The position numbers were made by a program, and so were the translations under genes. The notes below the pieces were generated by a model. It was not told the DNA's origin, ran no database searches, and saw nothing but the letters and a program-made list of their open reading frames with translations. DNA of 64,000 nucleotides from Hymenobacter citatus (GTDB lineage: Bacteria > Bacteroidota > Bacteroidia > Cytophagales > Hymenobacteraceae): assembly GCF_014333615.1 (NCBI RefSeq), contig NZ_JACSCY010000015.1, positions 62,001 through 126,000 of the forward strand, given 5' to 3'. This document shows positions 41,920 to 50,967 of this stretch, one piece after another. Within the stretch, counting starts at the first letter, position 1, and each line of letters opens with the position of its first letter.

Positions 41920-41999
41920 CAACAACTTTACTTCTCACGCAAGCACAACACCCCGGATTCAAATACAGTACATGTTCTCTACCACGCTATTCCTAGTTT

Positions 42000-43154
42000 A
42001 TGTCTGCCCCCCTACCCTTTCCTACAACCGAAGAAACCACGCCGGCCGAAGACGCCGCCGCTCAATTAGCTCCGCGCCTGGCGGTCCAAGCGCCCGCCTC
42101 CGACCAGGAAGGTGGCTTTCCGGAAAAAGAGTTTGACTGGCTGCGCGCGGCAGGCCTGCTCACGGCTCCCCTACCCACCCACCTCGGCGGACAGGACTTG
42201 GCAGCAGTTTCGCACACCCTACCCTTGCTGCGCACGCTGCGGCATATTGGACGCGGCAATCTGGCAGTAGGGCGCGTGTACGAAGGTCACGCCAATGCCT
42301 TGCAATTAGCCCAACGATTTGGCCGCACGGAGCAAGTAGCGCGCTGGGCTGAGGACGCGACGGCCGGGCATTTGTTTGGCGTCTGGAACACGCAGGCACA
42401 CGACGGCGTGCACCTGGAACCACTCCCCGATGGCCGCTACCGCTTGCAGGGTAGCAAAACGTTTGGCTCGGGCGCGGGTCACGTCACGCGCCCGCTGCTT
42501 ACGGGCGCCCTACCCAATGGGGGCTGGCAGATGCTGATTTTGCCAGCCGATGCGCAAGTGCCGCAGCTGGATAAATCGTTTTGGCAGCCGCTCGGGATGC
42601 GGGCTTCGGCCAGTTTTCGGGTTGATTTTACGGGGCTGGAGGTAGGCCCCGATGACCTGCTGGGCCAGCCCGGTGACTACTACCGCCAGCCGTGGTTTAG
42701 TGGGGGCGCCATTCGGTTTGCGGCTGTGCAGTTGGGCGGGGCTGAGGCGGTGTTTGACGAAACCCGCCACTTCCTACAAAAAACTGGTCGCACCGACGAC
42801 CCCTACCAGCGCCAACGCCTGGGCGAGCTGGCTACTCTCATCGAAAGCGGCCAGCACTGGCTACGCGCCGCCGCCGAACACGCCATGCGCTCCCAGGCCA
42901 CCGACGACGCAGACACCACCGTGGCCTACGCCAACATGGTGCGCACGGCCATCGAGGAAATCTGCCTGCGCACGCTCCAGCTGGCCGAGCGGTGCGTGGG
43001 CGCCCGCGGCCTGCTCCGTCCCGAGCCCTTCGAGCGCCTCCACCGCGACCTGACCCACTACCTGCGCCAACCCGCCCCCGATGCCGCCCTGGCCGACGCG
43101 GGCCGTTTTGCGCTGGCTTCTACCGCACCTGCTTATTCGTTGTGGCATGGCTGA
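42000..43154 (+). CDS. Acyl-CoA dehydrogenase-family flavoprotein
   Basis: 384 residues. The ACAD plan is visible: helical N-domain (EKEFDWLRAAGLLTAPLP), beta-barrel with GSKTFGSGAGHVT and a helical C-domain with RCVGARGL. The catalytic Glu of true acyl-CoA dehydrogenases is not obvious, and the sequence is diverged. ACAD-like proteins next to PIG-L deacetylases often act in unknown oxidative pathways rather than fatty acid degradation. It overlaps the PIG-L gene by eight bases. Confidence 0.85.
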   Translation: MSAPLPFPTTEETTPAEDAAAQLAPRLAVQAPASDQEGGFPEKEFDWLRAAGLLTAPLPTHLGGQDLAAVSHTLPLLRTLRHIGRGNLAVGRVYEGHANALQLAQRFGRTEQVARWAEDATAGHLFGVWNTQAHDGVHLEPLPDGRYRLQGSKTFGSGAGHVTRPLLTGALPNGGWQMLILPADAQVPQLDKSFWQPLGMRASASFRVDFTGLEVGPDDLLGQPGDYYRQPWFSGGAIRFAAVQLGGAEAVFDETRHFLQKTGRTDDPYQRQRLGELATLIESGQHWLRAAAEHAMRSQATDDADTTVAYANMVRTAIEEICLRTLQLAERCVGARGLLRPEPFERLHRDLTHYLRQPAPDAALADAGRFALASTAPAYSLWHG

Positions 43155-43875
43155 GTTTTTGTTTGATTCATTGCCGCTGCGCCCGGCTGATTTCGCGCTT
43201 ACCCTTGGCTCTACTGTCATCGTAGCGCCCCATCCCGATGATGAGTCGCTGGGATGCGGCGGGTTGCTGGCGCTGCTGCGGCAGGCGGGCGTGCCGGTAC
43301 AGGCCGTGTTGGTGAGTGATGGCACCATGTCGCATCCTCATTCAGTGAAGTTTCCGGCCGCGGCCCGGCAAGCTCTGCGCGAAGCAGAACTGCGTGAGGC
43401 TCTCACATTATTAGGCGTCAGCACAGACGATTTGCTGCTGTTGGGCCTTCCCGACAGCGCCGTGCCTACCCTCAACCAACCGGGTTTTGCGGAAGCCGTA
43501 GCTACCCTGCGTGCCTACCTCCAACGCGTGCAGCCCGCTACCGTGCTCGTACCCTGGCGACGCGACCCGCACCCCGACCACCGCGCCACCAGCCAGCTGG
43601 TGGCCGCGGCACTGACGGGCCTACCTATCCGGCGCGTCGAGTACGTAGTGTGGGCCTGGGAGCGCGCCGCCTCCGAAGATTTGCCACAACCAGGCGAAGT
43701 CACCGGCTGGCGCTTGGATATCAGCTCCGTGCTGCCTCAAAAGCAGGCTGCCATTGCGGCCCATCGCTCCCAACTTGCCCCCGGCATCATCGACGATGAC
43801 CCCAGCGGCTTTCTGCTTTCGGAGCAGATGCTTGCGCATTTCGCGCAGCCTATCGAAGTGTATTTTGACGAATGA
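43147..43875 (+). CDS. PIG-L family N-deacetylase
   Basis: 242 residues from the ATG at 43147. The zinc-binding PIG-L signature APHPDDESLGCGG and the later DPHPDHRATSQL are intact. This fold removes N-acetyl groups from GlcNAc-type substrates (GlcNAc-PI, BshB, MshB). It is translationally coupled to the ACAD gene; with the methyltransferase and GT2 next door it suggests assembly or tailoring of a glycosylated small molecule. Confidence 0.92.
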   Translation: MAEFLFDSLPLRPADFALTLGSTVIVAPHPDDESLGCGGLLALLRQAGVPVQAVLVSDGTMSHPHSVKFPAAARQALREAELREALTLLGVSTDDLLLLGLPDSAVPTLNQPGFAEAVATLRAYLQRVQPATVLVPWRRDPHPDHRATSQLVAAALTGLPIRRVEYVVWAWERAASEDLPQPGEVTGWRLDISSVLPQKQAAIAAHRSQLAPGIIDDDPSGFLLSEQMLAHFAQPIEVYFDE

Positions 43876-43877
43876 CT

Positions 43878-43957
43878 TTTCTCGCAGAGGTTCGCGGAGG
43901 AAGGCGCGGAGGTTCGCAGTGTGCTGACCTACGCTCTGCGAACCTCTGCGAGAAATA
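43878..43957. repeat. Inverted repeat between PIG-L and methyltransferase genes
   Basis: About 22-base arms: TTTCTCGCAGAGGTTCGCGG at 43878 and its inverted form at 43935-43957, with AGGTTCGC also repeated within the left half. It starts two bases after the PIG-L stop. Confidence 0.8.
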
Positions 43958-43970
43958 AACTCCTACTTCT

Positions 43971-44567
43971 ATGAACCCTAATCAACCGAACACCCTCCCT
44001 CCCACTTACTTTGATGATGTGTACCGGGCCAACGACGACCCGTGGCAGTTCGAAACCAGCCCCTATGAGCGGGAGAAATACGCTGCTACGTTGGCCGCCT
44101 TACCTCGACCGCACTACGATCGGGCTTTTGAAATCGGTTGTTCGCTGGGCGTACTCACAGAACAGTTGGCGCCGCGGTGTGGGCGTTTACTGGCCGTGGA
44201 TGTAGCGGAGGCACCTCTGGAACGCGCCCGGCAACGGTGCGCGCAGTTGCCTCAGGTGGAGTTTCAGCTGATGCGCGTGCCGGAGGAGTTCCCGCAGGAG
44301 CAGTTCGACCTGATTTTGGTATCAGAGGTGGGCTATTACTGGTCGCCCGAGGATTTGGCCCGCGCCGCCGCACAATTGTTAGCTGCCCTACCCTCCGGCG
44401 GGCAATTGCTGCTGGTGCACTGGACACCCCCCGTACACGACTACCCCCTAACCGGCGACGAAGTACACGAGTTCTTTCTGCAAAAAGCCGAGGCAGATGG
44501 CCCTTTGCGCCACGTGCACGGCCAGCGCCAGGAAACCTACCGACTGGACTTACTGGAGAAGCGGTAA
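43971..44567 (+). CDS. SAM-dependent methyltransferase (NodS-like)
   Basis: 198 residues. The substrate-side start PTYFDDVYRANDDPWQFE followed by the SAM motif AFEIGCSLGVLTEQLAP and LLAVDVAEAP are typical of the NodS/class I family; NodS N-methylates deacetylated chitooligosaccharides. It follows a PIG-L deacetylase, so an N-methylation after deacetylation is a reasonable inference. It converges on the GT2 gene eight bases away. Confidence 0.88.
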   Translation: MNPNQPNTLPPTYFDDVYRANDDPWQFETSPYEREKYAATLAALPRPHYDRAFEIGCSLGVLTEQLAPRCGRLLAVDVAEAPLERARQRCAQLPQVEFQLMRVPEEFPQEQFDLILVSEVGYYWSPEDLARAAAQLLAALPSGGQLLLVHWTPPVHDYPLTGDEVHEFFLQKAEADGPLRHVHGQRQETYRLDLLEKR

Positions 44568-44574
44568 GGCTATT

Positions 44575-45822
44575 CTATTGCGCCTCCCCTACTAATGGCG
44601 TATGCTGCTTTAACAACATTCGCAGTTCAGCTAAGGCACATGAGAGTGCAACCGGCGGCCACCGTTGCGCCCATTGTTGGCGGGTAGCTTGTTCCTGTTG
44701 TACACATTGCCACAGTGCGCCAAACGTAACAGCTTCCACAACGGCTTGACATAGCATCTGTTTGGTAAGACCAAGCATATCGGCTATTCTTACCCCGACG
44801 GCGTGCAAGGTAGGACTAAGCGCAGCACCAGAGGAATGTACATCGTTTTTAACAGCTTGCCAGAGCTGTCGTAGTTGCCGGCGGGCCTGCCATTGAGCCG
44901 TTAATTGTGGCCCACTCGCTACCAGAGGTTCCCGGAGCTGCTCACTCAGCGCCGCCCATTCCCGCAACTGCCACGATAAGCCCACCGCCACGCGCCCTTC
45001 ATGGCGCGCCGAGGTAGTCACACGCACAGCAGGGCTGTGCCGCACGCGCAAATCGTGGCCACACAGGGCCTGGTATAGAGCTTCATCCTCCAGATACGGT
45101 ACCACTGGCAGTCCGCCTACCTGCTCATAGGCCAAAACCGTGAGGGCAAAACTGGCTCCAAAATGCTGGTGATGACGCGGCCAAGCATCCACCGGATCGG
45201 GGTCAATCAAGTGCTCCAATTGCGCTGCCAGCAGGCGGTAGGCTGCATCACGCAGATGGTAGCGCCGCACGGGGCAGTTGCGCTGGGTAGGCACTTCGGC
45301 CACAATCCGCCCACCCACGGCATCGGCGCCCGCGGCTATTTCGGCAGCAATGCTGGCTAGCCAGGTAGGCGCTACGCGGGTATCGGCGTCGGTGCTGGCA
45401 ATAATGCCGTGTGGCCTACCTACGCTGCGCAGGCGCCGTGCGGCCTCATCCATCAGCAGGCGCCGGGCTTTTCCCACGTGCGCCTCGGCGGGCGGTAGGG
45501 TGCGCTCTATCACGTGCAATGCCAGTTGCGGATAGGCCTGTGCCAACTGACGGACCACATGCGCGGTGGCATCCCGGCAGTTATTGGCCAGTACAATTAC
45601 CTCGTAGCTATAAAGCGGCAATGGCTGCCCTTGCTCATCTACTTGCGTAGCCAAGGCAGCCAAAGTAGCCGGCAGGTTCTCCGCTTCGTCTTTTGCTGGG
45701 ATAATAACAGAATAACATAGCTCTGGTCGGGGCGGCACAGTCAGCAGGCCACGTTCCAACAGAGGCGAAGCAGCCACTTCGTGGGCAGCATGGAAGCGCG
45801 AGGGTAGTACGGATGTCATCAC
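44575..45822 (-). CDS. Family 2 glycosyltransferase
   Basis: 415 residues. GT-A fold: start SVIIPAKDEAENLPATLAAL, DxD-like STDADTRV, and acceptor ED in YLEDEALYQ. The C-terminal 120 residues are an extra helical region without membrane helices. It converges with the methyltransferase gene, and the ACAD, PIG-L, methyltransferase and GT2 quartet is the same set seen together in other bacteria, as far as I recall. The nucleotide-sugar is unknown. Confidence 0.88.
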   Translation of the reverse strand: MMTSVLPSRFHAAHEVAASPLLERGLLTVPPRPELCYSVIIPAKDEAENLPATLAALATQVDEQGQPLPLYSYEVIVLANNCRDATAHVVRQLAQAYPQLALHVIERTLPPAEAHVGKARRLLMDEAARRLRSVGRPHGIIASTDADTRVAPTWLASIAAEIAAGADAVGGRIVAEVPTQRNCPVRRYHLRDAAYRLLAAQLEHLIDPDPVDAWPRHHQHFGASFALTVLAYEQVGGLPVVPYLEDEALYQALCGHDLRVRHSPAVRVTTSARHEGRVAVGLSWQLREWAALSEQLREPLVASGPQLTAQWQARRQLRQLWQAVKNDVHSSGAALSPTLHAVGVRIADMLGLTKQMLCQAVVEAVTFGALWQCVQQEQATRQQWAQRWPPVALSCALAELRMLLKQHTPLVGEAQ

Positions 45823-45855
45823 CGTACTCTACGCGAATTGCCCAACTGTGGCTGT

Positions 45856-45900
45856 AAACAAAAGCGGCTTTCCTACTGGTAGGAAAGCCGCTTTTGTTTG
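45856..45900. terminator. Terminator between SusD and GT2 genes
   Basis: AACAAAAGCGGCTTTCCTAC pairs with its inverted copy across TGGT-type loop; both ends carry A/T runs. It follows susD on the minus strand. Confidence 0.88.
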
Positions 45901-45926
45901 TCTGGCCCACTATGGAGCTTCAGATG

Positions 45927-47423
45927 TTAATTGCGTGTGATCAGACTATTCGTTTGAAGCTCCGTAGCCGGGATTGGCCACACGTAATTGGCACTAGAAG
46001 ATGGCACAGCACTCACCGACCCTTTACCTGGAATGGTTGCATTCAGGCGCATGATATCAATGTTGCGGATACCCTCGCCCAAGAACTCAATCCGGCGTTC
46101 TAATAATACAGCATTTACAGCGGCATCTGCTGAAGCGAAGCTGGTATAAGCAGTGCCTTTTGAGCGAGTACGCACAGCATTCAGCAGTGCTAAAGCGCGT
46201 GTATCAGCAGGACCATTAGTACGGAATAACGCCTCTGATAAGCTCAGCATCACTTCCGGATAGCGCAGCACTGGTGCTTTGTCCAGGTAGGGCGTACCAC
46301 CTGAGTATTTTGCCAAGTAGGAGTTGCCACCATTTGTTATCACAAAGCTGGTACGGCGCACGTCAGTGGCAGAAAGGGCGGTGGTATTCGCTAAAATACC
46401 TTCAGCATTCAGGTAAAACTCTCCCCCGCCCGTAGGACCACCAGGGTTGCTGGTAGGTAAGTAATAAAAGCCCAACTGGTTTTGGGTGCCGGGTGTATTT
46501 TGTGCAGTGAAGGGAAATGCCAGAATGCTTTCTGTCGTTTCTGAGTTGAATACCGTTACAATAGAGGCGTTTAGTGAATTTGCAACGCCACTACTGGCCG
46601 TAAAAGGTGCCGTTGCAGGAACAATCTTATTAGCTTCTGTCACCACATTAGCATACTGCCCCATCGTCAAATACACCCGAGTTTTCAAAGCAATAGCAGT
46701 ATTGCGATGTGCACGCGTAATATTCAGCGTAGTACTTGCGTAAGTGAGCGGTAAATTCTTTTCGGCAAAGTTCAGGTCTTCCAAAATTTGTGCATACACC
46801 TCACCCACCGTACTACGGGCCAAGTCGTTGCCGCCAGCACCGGTTTCAGCCTGTAGACGAAGTGGCAGACCGGGTTTGCTACCGTTACCGTCAATATACG
46901 GGCGGGCATACAGCTGCAACAGCGAGTAGTAGCTGAGAGCCCGCAGGAAGCGCGCTTCGGCTTGATACTGAACAGCTGTGGTAGTAGCAAAATCAGCAGC
47001 AAACACAGGTGCTACGTAGCTAGCTGAGTTAGCTTCCAGACCTGCTAGAAATACGTTGATCTGGTTGATAGCCGAATAAGCAGCACCCCAGACGCTGGTA
47101 ACGTCATTCGAGGATGTTTCCGTTAGCGTATGGTTCCACACTTGCAACGCCGTAACAGCATTGGATGTACGGTTGATAAAATCATCTGCACGGACATCAC
47201 TATACACTTGGTAGCGCCCCCCCAGAAAACTACCAGATTTTACATAAGCATACAGATTGTTTATCTGTAACGCGATGCGTGCCGGGGTGTTAAATACTAC
47301 CTGATCTGAAAAGGCAGTTTCAGGTACTGGGTCAAGCTTATCGGTATCGCAGGAAGTTACCCCTGTTGCCAGAAGCAAGGCACCCAACGCCACCGTAACA
47401 GTATTTTTAGTTATGATCTTCAT
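45927..47423 (-). CDS. SusD/RagB-family nutrient-binding outer membrane lipoprotein
   Basis: 498 residues from the ATG at 47423. Lipobox VTSC after a signal peptide. SusD features: N-terminal helices with NNLYAYV, the RAEARFLRALSYY-type motif QAEARFLRALSYYSLLQLY, and the C-terminal RRIEFLGEGIRNIDIMRL. It binds an oligosaccharide or other nutrient at the surface and hands it to the SusC channel. It starts 13 bases after susC. Base composition is more AT-rich than most neighbours. Confidence 0.95.
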   Translation of the reverse strand: MKIITKNTVTVALGALLLATGVTSCDTDKLDPVPETAFSDQVVFNTPARIALQINNLYAYVKSGSFLGGRYQVYSDVRADDFINRTSNAVTALQVWNHTLTETSSNDVTSVWGAAYSAINQINVFLAGLEANSASYVAPVFAADFATTTAVQYQAEARFLRALSYYSLLQLYARPYIDGNGSKPGLPLRLQAETGAGGNDLARSTVGEVYAQILEDLNFAEKNLPLTYASTTLNITRAHRNTAIALKTRVYLTMGQYANVVTEANKIVPATAPFTASSGVANSLNASIVTVFNSETTESILAFPFTAQNTPGTQNQLGFYYLPTSNPGGPTGGGEFYLNAEGILANTTALSATDVRRTSFVITNGGNSYLAKYSGGTPYLDKAPVLRYPEVMLSLSEALFRTNGPADTRALALLNAVRTRSKGTAYTSFASADAAVNAVLLERRIEFLGEGIRNIDIMRLNATIPGKGSVSAVPSSSANYVWPIPATELQTNSLITRN

Positions 47424-47436
47424 CCGAAAGTTGTGT

Positions 47437-50400
47437 TTAGAAGCCAATGTTGAAGCCTACCGTATATGTGCGGGCCTGTCCCACTGAGTTGCGGTCTACG
47501 CCGATACCAGTGTTGCTGGCACCGTTTGACGAAATTTCCGGGTCGATACCTGAGTACTTCGTGACCAAAGCAGCATTTTGCACCTGCACGTAGAGGCGGG
47601 CATTGGCAATGCCTACCCGGCTGGCAAGCGTCGGATTCAGCGAGTAGCCTAGTGTTACGTTGCGCAGACGAGCAAAATCACCCTTCTCCACGTTCGACGA
47701 CATTACCAAGGCAGAGCCGTTCGATACGTTGTCACCATATACCACCCGCGGCCATTTGGCATTAGTATTTTCGCTGGTCCAACGGTCAAGAATGTCGGAG
47801 TCGTTGTTCCAGAAACGCTGGTCGTGCAAACCGGCTTTTGTACCGTTGTAGATGTAGTTGCCACCCGAATACTGAATGAAGAAATTCAGATCGAATTGCT
47901 TGAAGCGAAAGCTATTGTCGATACCGCCGTACCACTTGGGCAGCACTGGACCATAGTATTCGCCGTCGGTCAATTGGTTTGGTGTTCTGGCAGGCTTTCC
48001 GTCTAGCGTCGTCCAACCACCACCTTGGTGGTTGTATTGTACTGTTGTGCGACCAGTACCATCAGCGTTTACAATGCTCACCATCCGCTGACCATTAGCA
48101 GGATTAACCCCCAATGAAGGAACAGCCAAGATTTCACCTACTGAACCACCCACTCGGGTGTAGTTCACCGTTTCCAGGCCTGAGGTAGCAGTACCAATCC
48201 GTTGTCCTTCTGTTACTAGCGCCAGCACTTCGTTGCGTTGCGTAGTTACGTTGCCGCTCACTACCCAACTGAAATCTTGCTTCTGGAAGATGTTGGCCTT
48301 TAGGTTGAATTCAATCCCCTGGTTGCGCATTGAGCCGATGTTAGCATCAATTGAGTTGCCGGGAACTCCTTTGGAAGGTGATAGAGGCACTGCCAGAATC
48401 AGCCCATCAATAGTATTGCGGTAATACGAAAAGTCGCCCTGCAACTTATCCTGCAACAGGCCAAACGAGAAGCCAACATCGAGTTTTTTGCTGGTTTCCC
48501 AGGTTAAATCACGGTTGCCAGCGTTGTTATAGCCGAGGGTAGCGTTTATTCCATACAAGCCCGAACCATAGGTAGAAAGCGTTGTAAAGTCCCCTACACC
48601 CTGGCTATTGCCTACTTCGCCGTAGCTACCCGTAAACTTCAGGAAGCTTACAGTATTAGCCAGGCCCGAATTCTTCCAAAAGTTTTCTTCGGTGATAATG
48701 TACCCTACGCCACCACCATAGAAATTACCCCATTTCTTGTTACCCCAAGCAGAGTAGCCGTCGCGCCGAGCATTGAACGAGAGCAGATACTTCTTTGCGT
48801 AGTCGTAGCTCAAACGTCCAAAATACGAAACCAAGTAATTAAAGCCCTGGGCGTTACCAGCGGCCGCAATGTTTGTGAAGTTGCCTTGGTAGGTATCAAA
48901 GAAATCGTCAGCTACCTGAGTGCGGTTGGCGCCCCAGCGCTGTACCTCCGTCTGCTGCTGCTCGCCACCCAAAAGTAGTGAGACGTTGTGTTCGCCAAAA
49001 GAACGGTCATATTGAGCGGTGTTCTGCCAGTTCCAACGCTTGTTAGTGCGGTAATAGTTGGTAGCAGAACCACCCGTACTGAAACCATCACCGGCCAGCG
49101 CCGTTTGGAACGATTTATCTTCAAAGCCCACGTTGTCGATACCGTAAGTGGTGCGCAAGTTCAGGCCTTTCAGCACTTCCCAGTTGGCGTATACATTGCC
49201 CTGAATCTGGTTGCTTTCCGAGTTGAAGTAGTTGTAAGCGAGATCAACAACCGGGTTGTAGTAACCCGGAGCCAGAGCAGAAGTTGGTGCGGCTGGGTTT
49301 ACGTTGGCACCGGCACCTACGCCGGCACCATTGGTAGCCGGTCTACCATCAGGGGTGTAAGCCGGAATGTTGGGAGGCAATACCAGCGGCAGGCGTCCCA
49401 GGCCAGCCGTACCAAATGCCGATCCGCTCAACGAGCCCGTGCTTGGTGCTGCGTTGTAGTTATTAGCGTAGTTGATGCGGGCACCTACCGAAAACGTCTT
49501 ATATACTTTGTGGTCCACATTCACACGAGCGGAAGTACGCTTGAACTCATTGTTCTCCAACATACCTTTCTGATTGGTATAGCCCACTGAAGCGTAGAAG
49601 CTCGTCTTGTCGGTACCACCAGAGAAGTTCACTGAATTGGAGGTAGAGAAACCCGTACGGTAGATGTAATCATACCACCTAGTATCCACCACATTGCCAT
49701 CAGCGTCTAATGTTGGCCGGAAGCCCTCCACGTTATTGCCTGCTGCACCTAGCGCAACCCGGTTCGCATTTAGGTTACGTACAGCCTCGTTCTTAATCAT
49801 CATATAGTCCTCGGCACCCAGCACATCGAAAAGACGAAAGGCTTTGGTCAGGCCGGCCCACGAGTCAACCGATACCTTGCTCTGCCCTTTTTTGCCACGC
49901 TTGGTTGTTACGAGGATTACACCACCAGCTGCCCGCGAGCCATAAATAGCAGCCGCAGCGGCATCTTTCAACACCTCAATGCTCTCTATATCGTTGGGGT
50001 TGATGCTGCTAAGTGGGTTATTAGGCGCGTTAGTAGCCGAGTTGTCGCCGCTGTAGGTAGGGATACCGTCAATAACATACAAAGGCGACGAACTGAGCGA
50101 AATAGAGTTTACGCCTCGGATCCGTACTACAGGTGGGTTATTCAGTACTCCATTAGGGGTGGTGATATTCACACCTGGAGCTTTACCCTGCATAGCCTGC
50201 TCAAAGCTTTGTACTGGGCGTTGCGCCACATCTGTGCCGGATATGGTGGCAACCGACCCTGTTAACTCACGGCGAAGCTGTGTGCCATAGCCTACTACCA
50301 CTACCTCATCGAGCCCCGTAGTAGTAGCTGCAAGTGTTACATTGATGGCTGATTGGCCGCCAACTACAACCTCTTTACTATCATACCCAATGAATGAGTA

Positions 50401-50619
50401 TACTAGTGTATTTGCACTAGCGGGTATAGATAGTGAATAACTGCCTTCTGCGTCAGTGGAAGTTCCCTGTCCACCTCCTTTTACTACGACCGTTACACCT
50501 GGCAATGCCGAGCCATCCGATCCTAGGACTTTACCAGTAATTGTTCGCACTTGCGCCCACAGATTGTGGTTTGCTAATACGAGTACGGTAAGTAGAAACA
50601 AGAGTAGTGTTTTCCTCAT
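47437..50619 (-). CDS. SusC/RagA-family TonB-linked outer membrane transporter
   Basis: 1060 residues. Signal peptide ends at LWAQ; a carboxypeptidase-like N-domain (about 25-100, VRTITGKVLGSDGSALPGVT), the TonB-box-like EVVVVGYG, the plug (VRIRGVNSISLSSSPLYVID) and a 22-strand barrel with SusC C-terminus. It imports bulky nutrients across the outer membrane with SusD. No glycoside hydrolase or sigma/anti-sigma pair is next to it, so the substrate cannot be guessed. Confidence 0.95.
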   Translation of the reverse strand: MRKTLLLFLLTVLVLANHNLWAQVRTITGKVLGSDGSALPGVTVVVKGGGQGTSTDAEGSYSLSIPASANTLVYSFIGYDSKEVVVGGQSAINVTLAATTTGLDEVVVVGYGTQLRRELTGSVATISGTDVAQRPVQSFEQAMQGKAPGVNITTPNGVLNNPPVVRIRGVNSISLSSSPLYVIDGIPTYSGDNSATNAPNNPLSSINPNDIESIEVLKDAAAAAIYGSRAAGGVILVTTKRGKKGQSKVSVDSWAGLTKAFRLFDVLGAEDYMMIKNEAVRNLNANRVALGAAGNNVEGFRPTLDADGNVVDTRWYDYIYRTGFSTSNSVNFSGGTDKTSFYASVGYTNQKGMLENNEFKRTSARVNVDHKVYKTFSVGARINYANNYNAAPSTGSLSGSAFGTAGLGRLPLVLPPNIPAYTPDGRPATNGAGVGAGANVNPAAPTSALAPGYYNPVVDLAYNYFNSESNQIQGNVYANWEVLKGLNLRTTYGIDNVGFEDKSFQTALAGDGFSTGGSATNYYRTNKRWNWQNTAQYDRSFGEHNVSLLLGGEQQQTEVQRWGANRTQVADDFFDTYQGNFTNIAAAGNAQGFNYLVSYFGRLSYDYAKKYLLSFNARRDGYSAWGNKKWGNFYGGGVGYIITEENFWKNSGLANTVSFLKFTGSYGEVGNSQGVGDFTTLSTYGSGLYGINATLGYNNAGNRDLTWETSKKLDVGFSFGLLQDKLQGDFSYYRNTIDGLILAVPLSPSKGVPGNSIDANIGSMRNQGIEFNLKANIFQKQDFSWVVSGNVTTQRNEVLALVTEGQRIGTATSGLETVNYTRVGGSVGEILAVPSLGVNPANGQRMVSIVNADGTGRTTVQYNHQGGGWTTLDGKPARTPNQLTDGEYYGPVLPKWYGGIDNSFRFKQFDLNFFIQYSGGNYIYNGTKAGLHDQRFWNNDSDILDRWTSENTNAKWPRVVYGDNVSNGSALVMSSNVEKGDFARLRNVTLGYSLNPTLASRVGIANARLYVQVQNAALVTKYSGIDPEISSNGASNTGIGVDRNSVGQARTYTVGFNIGF

Positions 50620-50859
50620 GTGTACTTGTGTAAGGGGTTAAGAGTATTTCAATGAATGCATCTAATAAACGACATAATCCTAACATCACAATAGATTAAC
50701 AAACAATTTTTCTGTTTATGAACCCAATATTTATAAATACATTCTATAAACTATACAAAATTTTATCTCTCTATATTACATATAAAGGCTATTATAATGA
50801 CATTAATGCACTTTCGCAAAAATCTTAAGACAATAGCGCACAATTAATTTCACCCGTTT
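50620..50859. other. AT-rich upstream region of susC
   Basis: A strongly AT-rich stretch without open frames, unlike the GC-rich surroundings. It must contain the susC promoter, but no clear TTG-N19-TAnnTTTG pair could be fixed. Nothing else was recognised. Confidence 0.5.
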
Positions 50860-50901
50860 TATAGTTGGACAATACGAATCTATTCGTATTGTCCAACTAT
50901 A
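50860..50901. repeat. 20-base perfect hairpin with two-base loop
   Basis: TATAGTTGGACAATACGAAT faces its exact inverted copy, separated by only CT. It directly abuts the terminator hairpin at 50900. Confidence 0.88.
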
Positions 50902-50945
50902 AAAATATAGCCTCTATCTGCTAACAGATAGAGGCTATATTTTTA
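50900..50945 (-). terminator. Terminator of the outer membrane barrel gene
   Basis: AAAAATATAGCCTCTATCTG and its inverted copy form a 20-base stem with a CTAA loop and T-runs on both sides; it lies just beyond the barrel gene stop. Confidence 0.9.
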
Positions 50946-50967
50946 TAAACGAATTTTCAAATTTACT

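Noticed and set aside
45927..50619. Recent foreign island at the SusCD pair
   Set aside because: The AT-richer composition is common for SusCD genes, and no integrase, att site or tRNA boundary is present.
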